64,000 bases of DNA from the NCBI RefSeq assembly GCF_000344615.1, contig NZ_KB467824.1:1514592-1578591 (forward strand), given 5' to 3'. The notes under the pieces are model-generated. The model saw nothing but the letters and a program-made list of their open reading frames with translations, made no database searches and was not told the origin of the DNA. This stretch comes from Janthinobacterium sp. CG3. GTDB lineage: Bacteria; Pseudomonadota; Gammaproteobacteria; Burkholderiales; Burkholderiaceae_D. The position numbers were made by a program, and so were the translations under genes. Positions 45,427 through 53,260 of the stretch are shown here, in pieces (the stretch's first letter is position 1; the number at the start of each line of letters is the position of its first letter).

Positions 45427-48399
45427 ATGACGAAGACGATCGGTAGCGCAACTTTTGCCCTCATCCGGCGCCCTTTGCTGCCGATGGCAACGTTCACCGA
45501 CTGGCACGCCAGCGCCGGCGCCGAGCAGTTCGTCATCGACCAATACCTTGACCCGCTGCTGGAGGAGGCCCTGTACATCGCCAGCGCCGCCTTGCATGGG
45601 CGGCTGCTGCAATTGCGCGGAAGCGGCGCCGCCCTGGAGGGCACGGAGCGCAGGAGCGCGCTCGTCAGCCTGAGCAAATTCCTCAGCCGCGCGGCATTCC
45701 GCTGCACCCCGTTCGGTCTGTTCGCCCAGGTCCAGTACGCCCGCGTTGACGCGGCCGCGGCGCCGGCGTCCCCGCGCGCCATCCGCCGCGGCATCCACCT
45801 CGACGCCGGGGTCGAAGCGCGTCTGCTCGAAGCGGCCCTGAAGGACCACGACTGGCGCGCCACCCTGTGCTGGCAAATCAGCAGCACCGCGCACGTCGTC
45901 GGCGCCCACCTGGCCTATGTCGACTGGATTTACCAGGACAACGGACAGCGCAACTACCGCGCCATCGAGCTGGCCATGAACGAGGGCCTGGCGCTGCTCA
46001 AGCAACGCTGCCAGGAGCCGCAGCCATTCGAGCAACTGTGCGCAGCGCTGGTCGGCGAGCTGGAAGTGGACGCCGACGAGGCGCGCCAGTTCCTGCACCA
46101 GAGCATCGACCGGCGCCTGCTGCTACCGCAGCTGGCGGCGACGGCGGCCAGCTGCTGCTCGCTGGACCGGTTGCTGTCCGCTGGCGCGCCGCATCCCGCC
46201 ACCGCCACGCTGCGCGCGGTGCAGCGCCAACTGCACGCACTGCGCGCCCATGCCGCCAGCCCGGCCGCGCTGGTACCCCACTACCAAGCCTTGCAGGCCA
46301 CCGTCGAAACCCAGGTCGACGCCGCCCACCTCAAACATGGCGTCGTCCAGGTCGACTCGATCGACGACGCCAACGCCAGCATCGAGCCGGCCGTCGCCGA
46401 ACGAATCGCCGTGGCGGCGCAACTGCTGGCGCGCCACACGGCGCGCCGGCGCGGCGCGCTGGACGACTACAAGCGCCTGTTCCGCGAACGCTTCGAGGAG
46501 CGCGAAGTGAACCTGGCCTACGCCCTGCATTCCGAGCTGGGCATCCCCTTCCCCGCCAAGGGCGCGCTGGGCTCGCCCCTGCTCGACGGCTTGAGACTGG
46601 CGCCGGAGGCGCCGCCGGAGAGCGCCGCGCCACTGCTGAACGCCTTCGACAAACTGCTCGTCGAGCGCTTGTTCGAGGCGGCCGCCAGCGGCCAGTCGAG
46701 CATCGTCATCAGCGCCGCCGACCTGGCCGCACTGCCGGCGCCGACGCCCTCGCCGCATCTGCTGGCCGAGGGTTTGTACGCGCATGTCAGCGTGCTGCCG
46801 GGCGCCGACGGCGCGCCGCCGCCGATCCAGTTGCACGGCGTCGACGGCCGCAACGGCCTGGAAATGCTGGGCCGCTTCTGCCACCTGAGCGACCAGCTGG
46901 GCGCCGCCGCGCGCCAGTACAGCGACAGCGGCGCGCGCGACGACGCGGCAATCTACGCCGAAATCATCCACCACCCGCAAGACCGCCTGCTCAACATCCT
47001 GCGCCGCCCGCGTCTGGGCACGCACGACATCGTCTTCGCCGGCGCCAGCGAGCTGCCGCGCGATCGGCAGCTGTGGATGGAAGACCTCACCGTGCAACTG
47101 GTCGGCGAGCGCTTCGTGCTGCGCGAGCGCGACAGCGGCCGCCAGGTCATCGCGCGCCTGACCAGCGCCCACAACTACAGCGCGCGCCAGCTCGGCACCT
47201 ACCAGTTCCTGTGCCAACTGCAGGACGACGACGCGGCCTGGATCGGCTTCCACTGGCCGCACGCCACGCGCCACCTGCCGCGCCTGCCGCGCGTCGAAGT
47301 GGCCGGCCTGATCGTCGCGCGCGCCCAATGGACCTTGAAAAAGGACGACATCGAGGCGCTCAACCGGGCGCTGGTCGGCCACACGCTGGCGCACTGGCGC
47401 AACGCGCGCCGCCTGCCGCGCTTCGTCACCATCGACCAGGGCGACAACCGCCTGCCGATCGACCTGGACAATCCAGCCTCGGCCTACATGCTGCTCGACG
47501 AAATCATCAAGCTGCCCAGCGCGACGGTGCAGGAATGCCTGGCCCTGAACCTGGCGCTGGAGCACGCCGGCATGTCGCTGCATAACCAGGAATGGGTGTT
47601 GCCGCTGAACCTGGCGCGCGCCGACCCGCCGGCGCGCACGCCGGCCGCGGCGCCCGCCGCCCGCCCGCCACGGCAACTGCAACGCGAAGGCCAGGTCTGC
47701 GCCGCGCTGGACGACTGGGCCTACCTGCGCATCTATACCGGTAGCGGCCATGCCGACCGGGTGCTGCGCGACGTCGTCATGCCGGCCATGCAGGCCGCTG
47801 TGGCGGCCGGCGCCATCGAACGCTGGTTTTTCGTCCGCTACCAGGACCGCTTCGAGCACCTGCGCCTGCGCTTTCACGGCCGCCGCCACGACGCCCTGCT
47901 ACACACCCTGGCGGGGCTGCACCGGGACTTGGAACGCGCGCGCGCCGACGGCTTGCTGTGGCGCGTCGTCGGCGACCACTATGTGCCGGAAACGCAGCGC
48001 TATGGCGGCGCGCCGGCGATGGCGCTGTGCGAACAGCTGTTCCGTATCGACTCCGACGACATGCGCGTGCTGCTCGATATCGAGTCGGCGCTGGCCGACA
48101 GCGCCGCCGCGGACGCGCCGCCGCGCTGGTTGTTCGCGCTCGCCTCGCTCGACGCCTACGCGCTGCGCCTGTGTCCCGAGCACGCCGAACGCGAACGCAT
48201 GCTCGACACCCTGGCCGGCGATTTCCTCAACGAGCAGGCGCCCGGCGCGGCCCGCTCGCAGGCGCTGGTGGCCCTCGGCGGGCGCTTCCGCGACATGCGC
48301 AAGGAGCTCGACAGCCTGCGCCACGACAGCGGCCCGCTGGCGCGCTGGCGCGCTGGCAGGCGCACCTGCACAGCCGCGCGGCCGAGCGCGACACGCTGA
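45427..48399 (+). CDS. Class I lanthipeptide dehydratase LanB, frameshifted near the 3' end
   Basis: 990 residues as read. Family LanB proteins dehydrate Ser/Thr of the precursor using glutamyl-tRNA: an N-terminal glutamylation domain (FALIRRPLLPMATF; FLSRAAFRCTPFGLFAQV near residue 80; HNYSARQLGTYQFLCQL) and a C-terminal elimination domain (WAYLRIYTGSGHADRVL; FFVRYQDRFEHLRLRFHG; RYGGAPAMALCEQLF). At residue 974 an 8-bp tandem duplication (48339-48354) shifts the frame; 16 unrelated residues follow to the TGA at 48397-48399. The missing end is at 48351-48608. Without the extra unit the protein would have 1057 residues, normal for the family. ATG 45427 begins just before the conserved F-x-L-R-x-P-L-L-P block; upstream in-frame ATGs have no better ribosome site. 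Confidence 0.88.
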   Translation: MTKTIGSATFALIRRPLLPMATFTDWHASAGAEQFVIDQYLDPLLEEALYIASAALHGRLLQLRGSGAALEGTERRSALVSLSKFLSRAAFRCTPFGLFAQVQYARVDAAAAPASPRAIRRGIHLDAGVEARLLEAALKDHDWRATLCWQISSTAHVVGAHLAYVDWIYQDNGQRNYRAIELAMNEGLALLKQRCQEPQPFEQLCAALVGELEVDADEARQFLHQSIDRRLLLPQLAATAASCCSLDRLLSAGAPHPATATLRAVQRQLHALRAHAASPAALVPHYQALQATVETQVDAAHLKHGVVQVDSIDDANASIEPAVAERIAVAAQLLARHTARRRGALDDYKRLFRERFEEREVNLAYALHSELGIPFPAKGALGSPLLDGLRLAPEAPPESAAPLLNAFDKLLVERLFEAAASGQSSIVISAADLAALPAPTPSPHLLAEGLYAHVSVLPGADGAPPPIQLHGVDGRNGLEMLGRFCHLSDQLGAAARQYSDSGARDDAAIYAEIIHHPQDRLLNILRRPRLGTHDIVFAGASELPRDRQLWMEDLTVQLVGERFVLRERDSGRQVIARLTSAHNYSARQLGTYQFLCQLQDDDAAWIGFHWPHATRHLPRLPRVEVAGLIVARAQWTLKKDDIEALNRALVGHTLAHWRNARRLPRFVTIDQGDNRLPIDLDNPASAYMLLDEIIKLPSATVQECLALNLALEHAGMSLHNQEWVLPLNLARADPPARTPAAAPAARPPRQLQREGQVCAALDDWAYLRIYTGSGHADRVLRDVVMPAMQAAVAAGAIERWFFVRYQDRFEHLRLRFHGRRHDALLHTLAGLHRDLERARADGLLWRVVGDHYVPETQRYGGAPAMALCEQLFRIDSDDMRVLLDIESALADSAAADAPPRWLFALASLDAYALRLCPEHAERERMLDTLAGDFLNEQAPGAARSQALVALGGRFRDMRKELDSLRHDSGPLARWRAGRRTCTAARPSATR
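48339..48354. repeat. 8-bp tandem duplication GGCGCGCT x2 inside lanB
   Basis: GGCGCGCT at 48339-48346 and again at 48347-48354, preceded by the near-copy GGCCCGCT (48331-48338). One perfect copy keeps lanB open into 48608; two copies, as here, shift it. Slipped-strand duplication or a sequencing/assembly error both fit. Confidence 0.9.
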
Positions 48400-48608
48400 T
48401 CGGCGCCCTGCGCGCGCAGCTGGCGCGGGAACGGCAGGCGCGCCACGAAGACGTCTGGCACAGCCTGCTGCACATGCACTGCAACCGCCTGGCGCCGAGC
48501 GAACCGCGACGCCACGAAGTGGTGCTGTACGACTTCGCCCGCCGCCTTGAGCGCGCGCGCCAGGCCCAGCGCCGCGGCGCGGCGGCGGCCGCCGGAGCGA
48601 GCGCGTGA
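48351..48608 (+). pseudogene. Detached C-terminal part of LanB elimination domain
   Basis: In the frame +1 to the main lanB frame, ARWQAHLHSRAAERDTLIGA continues the interrupted protein, followed by EDVWHSLLHMHCNRLAPSEP and EVVLYDFARRLERARQ. The S-L-x-H-M-x-x-N-R-L block is the conserved end of the SpaB_C elimination domain and probably holds the histidine equivalent to NisB His961. The TGA (48606-48608) overlaps the GTG of lanC, which supports this as the true end of lanB. Confidence 0.85.
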
Positions 48609-49831
48609 CTCTGCCGATGCCGATGCCACGGCCGCCGCAAGCGCTGCGCCAGCACCTCATGCGCAGCGTACTGGCGCGGCTGGCCGCCAGCGTCGCCGGC
48701 GCCTGGGACAACCCGTCCTACGCCAGTGGCGCGGCCGGCCACCTGCTGGCCATGGCCGTGCTGGCCGAACGCTGCCCGCACGCCCGGCTCGACGTCGCGC
48801 TGATGGAAGACTGCGTGCAGCGCCTGCTCGGCGCCATACCGCAACTGGAGCACGGCCTGTACCAGGGCGCCGAGGGCGTGATGTACGCCGCGCTGGAGCT
48901 GGACCGCCACTTCGGCTTCGGCCTGGCGCAAGACGCCGCCTGCGACTTCGACGACTATCTGCACGACTGCCTACGCCACGAGCGCGACCTGCCGTATCGC
49001 TTCGACCTCATTAGCGGCATCAGCGGGCTGGCCGTCTACGCCGGCTACCGCGCCAGGCAGGGCGCCGACCCGGCCGCGCTGCACGCGGCGCTCGACCGGC
49101 TGGGCGCCATGGCCAGCCGCGACGAGCGCGGCGCCAGCTGGTTCACGCCGCCGGCCTGGGTGCATGGCCTGCCGATGGGGCAAGCCTACCCGCTCGGCTG
49201 CGTCGACATGGGCGTCGCCCACGGCCAGGCCGGCGTGCTGGCCACGCTCGGCTACGCGCTCGCCGGCATGCCGGCGCCGCACGCCGGCGCACGCGCGCTG
49301 CTGACCGAAGCTCTGGCCTTCCTGCGCCATCACGAACACACGGGCCAAAAGTCGCACTTCGGCGTCGTCGCCGGCGACGCCGACGCGGCGCGCTGCGCCT
49401 GGTGCTACGGCGACCTGGGCATGGCGGGCGCGCTGCGCCTGGCCGCCGCGGCGTTGGCCGCGCCGGCGCTGGACGACTGGGCCGACCGGCTGCTGCACAG
49501 CATGCGCCGGCGCCCGCTCGGCGAACTCGGCTTCGTCGACCCGTGGTTGTGCCACGGCAGCGCCGGCGCCGGCTGGCTGCTGCGCCAGCTCGGCGGCGAT
49601 AGCGCCGACCTGGCCGACATGGCCGCCGCCTGCGACGCGCTGCACCTGCACGAGGACGCCGGCGGCGTCGTCGCGCGCCTCGAACAGGCGCCGCAGTTAA
49701 GCCTGCTCGAAGGCATGGCCGGCGTCGCGCTGGCTTGCGCGCACGTCGACGGCAGGCCGCCCGCGCTGCACTGGTCGCTGCCGCTGCTGGCCGGACGCAA
49801 CGCCCTCGCCCCCCCTATTCATCCTCGATGA
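48605..49831 (+). CDS. Lanthionine synthetase C (LanC) cyclase
   Basis: 408 residues, alpha/alpha barrel. Zinc ligands are Cys267 in RCAWCYGDLG and Cys317-His318 in DPWLCHGSAGAGW. Other catalytic positions match NisC: Asp134 (RFDLISGISGL), His206 (DMGVAHGQAGVL), Arg263. It adds precursor cysteines to dehydrated Ser/Thr to form (methyl)lanthionine rings in the cytoplasm. Its GTG start overlaps the restored lanB stop as GTGA. The enzyme itself looks intact. Confidence 0.93.
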   Translation: MTLPMPMPRPPQALRQHLMRSVLARLAASVAGAWDNPSYASGAAGHLLAMAVLAERCPHARLDVALMEDCVQRLLGAIPQLEHGLYQGAEGVMYAALELDRHFGFGLAQDAACDFDDYLHDCLRHERDLPYRFDLISGISGLAVYAGYRARQGADPAALHAALDRLGAMASRDERGASWFTPPAWVHGLPMGQAYPLGCVDMGVAHGQAGVLATLGYALAGMPAPHAGARALLTEALAFLRHHEHTGQKSHFGVVAGDADAARCAWCYGDLGMAGALRLAAAALAAPALDDWADRLLHSMRRRPLGELGFVDPWLCHGSAGAGWLLRQLGGDSADLADMAAACDALHLHEDAGGVVARLEQAPQLSLLEGMAGVALACAHVDGRPPALHWSLPLLAGRNALAPPIHPR

Positions 49832-49838
49832 GGAAAGC

Positions 49839-49858
49839 ATTGCAAGCCTGTTTGCAAT
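49839..49858. promoter_or_regulatory. Inverted repeat upstream of the precursor gene
   Basis: ATTGCAA-GCCTGT-TTGCAAT, perfect 7-base arms, 8 bases after the lanC stop and 52 bases before the precursor ATG. It could be an operator for a separate precursor promoter or a small RNA hairpin. A stretch of AT-rich sequence follows (tttttt at 49893-49898 region). Confidence 0.45.
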
Positions 49859-49910
49859 ACCTGTTAGCGGACCAGCAGGTTGAAAAATGGTCCTTTTTTG
49901 AAAGCAGTCA

Positions 49911-50105
49911 ATGTCTACAAATAGCAAACTCAAGCTGAACACGACGTCCTTGCGCAATCTGAGCGACAGCGAAATGGGTGCCGCAGCCGGCGGACAGGCA
50001 CAAGTATCCCATTCGTGGGTCGCTTGCGGCCAATGCCCAACGAATATCCCTTGCATCACGCTGAACGCCATGTCCGGCTGCCCTACCGGCGTGCCAGAGC
50101 GCTAA
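49911..50105 (+). CDS. Lanthipeptide precursor peptide (LanA)
   Basis: 64 residues. Leader (1-28): KLKLNTTSLRNLSDSEM then GAAAGG, the L-x-L-N-x-x-x-L-R-x-L-S-D-x-E ... GG form seen in class I systems with C39 exporters. Core (29-64): QAQVSHSWVACGQCPTNIPC then ITLNAMSGCPTGVPER, with Cys at 39, 42, 48 and 57 and Ser/Thr at 33, 35, 44, 50, 55 and 59. Ser/Thr lie before each Cys, allowing several rings (for example Thr44-Cys48). The GG site matches the C39 peptidase of the exporter at 50754. Only one precursor is seen. I do not recognise the core from any named lanthipeptide. Confidence 0.88.
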   Translation: MSTNSKLKLNTTSLRNLSDSEMGAAAGGQAQVSHSWVACGQCPTNIPCITLNAMSGCPTGVPER

Positions 50106-50169
50106 GTCCCGGCCAGATACCCGCGCCACGTCCGTTTCCAAGACCGCGCGGGTAGGCAGCAGGCCCCGT

Positions 50170-50197
50170 CACCGAACCGGCAGCCGCCGGTTCGGTG
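50170..50197 (+). terminator. Stem-loop between precursor and export genes (probable attenuator)
   Basis: Perfect 12-bp stem CACCGAACCGGC (50170-50181) / GCCGGTTCGGTG (50186-50197) with loop AGCC, 64 bases after the precursor stop and 23 before the HlyD-like gene. No T-run follows. In lantibiotic operons a partial terminator or stabilising hairpin at this place raises precursor mRNA above that of the downstream genes; that role is inferred here. Confidence 0.7.
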
Positions 50198-50220
50198 TGC
50201 CACCCCCATTCCCCCTGCCC

Positions 50221-50757
50221 ATGCTTTTTCGCGCCCAGGCCTTGAGCCACTCCCAGCAAGACCCGACCGAAGGCAGCATTCTGCTGCGCAGCCCGCGCAT
50301 TCTGTGGGGCTGTTGCGGCGCCGCCCTGCTCGCCGCCGCCGGCATCGCGCTGCTGCTGTCGAGCGCCCACTACACGCCGCAGTTGCGGGTCGGCGGTCGC
50401 CTGCTGGCCGACGCGGCGGCGCCACGCGGCACCACGCCAACGGCCCAATTGCTGGTCCCCGCCAGCGCCCTGCCCTTGCTGCGGCGCGGCCAGCGCATCG
50501 CGCTACGCTATCCGGCGCTGCCGGCGGACGCGGGCCGGCACGGTTACGCCAGCATCAGTTCGGTATCCCGCGCGCCGCAGCCGCAGGCCGACGCTGGCGC
50601 CCAGCCGCGCTTTAGCGTGCTGCTCGCGCCCGAAACACTGGCGCTGCAAGAGCCGCTGCAAGCAGGCATGGCGATCGAGTCCAATATCGCGCTGCCGCAA
50701 GTGCGGCTGATCGACTGGATCATTCACGCCAAGCCGGCGCAACAGGAGCAACGATGA
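50221..50757 (+). CDS. Shortened HlyD/CvaA-like membrane protein of the lanthipeptide exporter
   Basis: 178 residues. The N-terminus MLFRAQALSHSQQDPTEGSI and one membrane helix (about 35-53) match the beginning of HlyD/CvaA-type adaptors; the rest matches their C-terminal barrel (LLVPASALPLLRRGQRIALR; YASISSVSRAP; LQAGMAIESNIALPQVRLID, then WIIHAKP). The middle lipoyl and coiled-coil section, usually over 200 residues, is missing. The gene stops in an ATGA overlap with the exporter gene, so it is translationally coupled. Either a functional mini-adaptor or the result of an in-frame deletion. Confidence 0.7.
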   Translation: MLFRAQALSHSQQDPTEGSILLRSPRILWGCCGAALLAAAGIALLLSSAHYTPQLRVGGRLLADAAAPRGTTPTAQLLVPASALPLLRRGQRIALRYPALPADAGRHGYASISSVSRAPQPQADAGAQPRFSVLLAPETLALQEPLQAGMAIESNIALPQVRLIDWIIHAKPAQQEQR

Positions 50758-52880
50758 ACCCCGTTTCCGAGCTGGTATTTGGCTTTGGCAAACGCTTGCC
50801 GATGCTGCTGCAAACCGAAACGTCCGAATGCGGCGTCGCCTGTCTAGCGATGATAGGCGCCTACCACGGCCAGCAGCACGACCTGATCGGCTTGCGCGCC
50901 ACCTTGCATACGTCGGCCAAGGGCGCGTCGGTCAAGGACCTGGTCGGCTATGCGGGCCAGCTCGGCCTGGCCGGGCGCGCGTTGCGGCTGGAGCTGGACG
51001 ACCTCGACCAGTTGCAAACGCCGTGCATCCTGCACTGGGACCTGAACCATTTCGTCGTACTGAAGAAAGCCGGCCGGCGCGGCATCACGCTGCACGACCC
51101 GGCCACTGGCGTGCGCAAAATCGGCTGGCAGGAGGCGTCGCGCCACTTCACCGGCGTCGCGCTGGAACTGTCGCCGATGGCCGACTTCGAGCCGGCCGAC
51201 CACCGCCGCAGCGTCAGCCTGGGGGCCTTGGTCGGTGGCGTCACCGGCATGAAGCGCGCGTTGACGCAGGTGCTGATGGTGTCGCTGGCGCTGGAGCTGG
51301 TGGCGGTGCTCGCGCCGTTCTTCCAGCAATGGGTACTGGACGCGGTGGTGCTGCACAACGATACCGACTTGCTGGGCGTGCTGGCGTTGGGCTTCCTGAT
51401 GCTGCTGGTGCTGCAACTGGCGCTGTCGACGCTGCGCACCTGGCTGGTGATCTATTTTTCCACCCAGATCAACCTGCAATGGTCCAGCGGCGTCCTGACG
51501 CGCCTGCTGCGCCTGCCGATGGACTACTTCATCAAACGCCACCTGGGCGACGTCATCTCGCGCTTCGGCGCCGTGCAGGCGATCCGCCAGACGCTGACCA
51601 CGGCCGCGCTGAGCGCCGCCCTCGACGGTCTGATGGCGGCCGTCGCCTTCGCCATGATGTGGGCCTACAGTCCCAGGCTGGCCAGCGTGACGCTGGCCGC
51701 GCTGGCCGTCTACCTGGCGGTGCGCCTGCTGTCGAACCGGCCGTTCCAGTTGGCCACCGAGGCGCGCATCGGCCACGCGGCCCGGCAGGACAGCCACCTG
51801 CTGGAAAGCGTGCGGGCGATGCAGTCGATCAAACTGTTCAACCACGAAGACCAGCGCCGCCACGCCTGGATCAACCTGCTGGTGCACACCACCAACCGCG
51901 AACTGGCGGCGCAGCGCCTGAGCACGCTGTTCCAGGGCGCCAACACGCTGGTGTTCGGCGTAGAAAACATCCTGGTGATCTACCTGGGCGCGCTGCTGAT
52001 CATGCGCAACGAGATGTCGATCGGCATGACGTTCGCCTACGCCGCCTTCAAGCTGCAATTCTCGGCCCGCATCAGCGCGCTGGTGGACTTGTACTTCCAG
52101 GTGCGCCTGCTGCGCATCCAGCGCGAGCGTCTGGCCGACATCGTGCTGAGCGAGGCGGAGCCGCGCGGCGGCAACGGCCTGCCGCGGGCCGGCATCCCCG
52201 ACCTGGAACTGCGCGGCGTGCGCTTCCGCTACGCCAGCACCGAACCGTGGTTGTTCGACGGCCTGAACCTGCGCATCGAAGCGGGCGAATCGGTGGCCAT
52301 CGTCGGCCCCTCCGGCTGCGGCAAGACCACGCTGCTCAAGCTGATGCTCGGCCTGCTCACGCCGACCGAGGGCGAGGTGCTCGTCATGGGGCGGCCGCTG
52401 GCCGCGGTGGGCCTGCAGGCGTGGCGCGCCAGGCTGGGCGCCGTGATGCAGGACGACCAACTGCTGGCCGGCACCATCGCCGACAACATCGCCTTCTTTT
52501 CCTCACCGCCGGACCTGGAGCGGGTCGGCGCCTGCGCCCGCATGGCCGCCGTCGAGGCGGACGTGCTGGCCATGCCGATGGCGTGGCAAACCCTGATCGG
52601 CGACATGGGCGCGGCGCTGTCGGGCGGCCAGAAGCAGCGCCTATTGCTGGCGCGCGCGCTCTACAAGCGGCCCGACATCCTGTTCCTCGACGAGGCGACC
52701 AGCCACCTCGACGTCGGCTGCGAACGGCTGGTCAACGAATCGGTGTCGGCGCTGAAGCTGACCAAGGTGGTGATCGCCCACCGCCCCGACACCATTCGCA
52801 TGGCCGGGCGGGTCATCACCCTGGCGGCGAATGGCGCGGCGCGGCCGGGCGCACTGGAAAACATGCCGGAAACTGTTTGA
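50754..52880 (+). CDS. C39 peptidase-containing ABC exporter (LanT/HlyB type)
   Basis: 708 residues. Peptidase C39 at 1-140 with catalytic Cys26 in TSECGVACLAMIGAYH and His/Asp in LNHFVVLKKAGRRG and LHDPATG; six-helix transmembrane part about 155-450; ATPase with Walker A VGPSGCGKTTLLK, signature LSGGQKQRLLLARAL and Walker B DILFLDEATSHLD. It would cut the leader after GG and export the product. Finding such a bifunctional exporter next to LanB/LanC, with no LanP protease, is the arrangement of many class I clusters outside Firmicutes. Confidence 0.95.
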   Translation: MNPVSELVFGFGKRLPMLLQTETSECGVACLAMIGAYHGQQHDLIGLRATLHTSAKGASVKDLVGYAGQLGLAGRALRLELDDLDQLQTPCILHWDLNHFVVLKKAGRRGITLHDPATGVRKIGWQEASRHFTGVALELSPMADFEPADHRRSVSLGALVGGVTGMKRALTQVLMVSLALELVAVLAPFFQQWVLDAVVLHNDTDLLGVLALGFLMLLVLQLALSTLRTWLVIYFSTQINLQWSSGVLTRLLRLPMDYFIKRHLGDVISRFGAVQAIRQTLTTAALSAALDGLMAAVAFAMMWAYSPRLASVTLAALAVYLAVRLLSNRPFQLATEARIGHAARQDSHLLESVRAMQSIKLFNHEDQRRHAWINLLVHTTNRELAAQRLSTLFQGANTLVFGVENILVIYLGALLIMRNEMSIGMTFAYAAFKLQFSARISALVDLYFQVRLLRIQRERLADIVLSEAEPRGGNGLPRAGIPDLELRGVRFRYASTEPWLFDGLNLRIEAGESVAIVGPSGCGKTTLLKLMLGLLTPTEGEVLVMGRPLAAVGLQAWRARLGAVMQDDQLLAGTIADNIAFFSSPPDLERVGACARMAAVEADVLAMPMAWQTLIGDMGAALSGGQKQRLLLARALYKRPDILFLDEATSHLDVGCERLVNESVSALKLTKVVIAHRPDTIRMAGRVITLAANGAARPGALENMPETV

Positions 52881-52907
52881 AGGGGAAACTACACGGGCGA
52901 AAAAAAA

Positions 52908-52938
52908 CCGACCATCTGAGTGGTCGGCGTATTTTTTT
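52908..52938. terminator. Bidirectional terminator between the lanthipeptide operon and tRNA-Val
   Basis: Stem CCGACCA (52908-52914) / TGGTCGG (52921-52927), loop TCTGAG. Seven T (52932-52938) follow on the plus strand and eight A precede it (52900-52907), giving a T-run on the minus strand too. It ends the exporter transcript and the leftward tRNA transcript. Confidence 0.9.
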
Positions 52939-52963
52939 CGTACTAGTCCAACTAGGTATTCTT

Positions 52964-53038
52964 TGGTGGGAAGTGCAAGTTTCGAACTTGCGACCCCTGC
53001 AGTGTGAATGCAGTGCTCTACCCCTGAGCTAACCTCCC
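52964..53038 (-). tRNA. tRNA-Val, anticodon CAC
   Basis: Minus strand, 75 bases with encoded CCA. Acceptor GGGAGGT pairs with ACTTCCC (one G-U); D-arm TTAGCTCAGGGGTAGAGC; anticodon stem CTGCA/TGCAG around loop TTCACAC, anticodon CAC; T-arm GCAAG-TTCGAAA-CTTGC. It reads GTG codons. Confidence 0.95.
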
Positions 53039-53196
53039 GAAGCGGCCGCATTATGACACATCGCGGCGGAAACGTCACCCCCGCCGGCGAAGAAATAATT
53101 CCGCAGCGCCAGATTGGCCGGCTCGGCCACATAACGCGACACCAGCGCCGCCGCCAGCGCGCTGGGCAAAACGAACAGCAGCGGCCGCGGCGGGCG
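53039..53196 (-). pseudogene. Possible C-terminal fragment of an acyltransferase-3-like gene
   Basis: An open minus-strand frame encodes RPLLFVLPSALAAALVSRYV then AEPANLALRNYFFAGG, like the last membrane helix and Y-x-x-E-x-P-x-x-x-x-x-R tail of acyltransferase-3 proteins. It has no start or body and runs into the tRNA's 5' end. It may be a leftover of a gene exchanged next to the tRNA. Similarity is short and judged by eye. Confidence 0.3.
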
Positions 53197-53260
53197 CTAG
53201 GCTCGGATGGTATACGCGGCGCAGTCGATTGACCGCGACCGATAACGCACGAGTGCGTGA

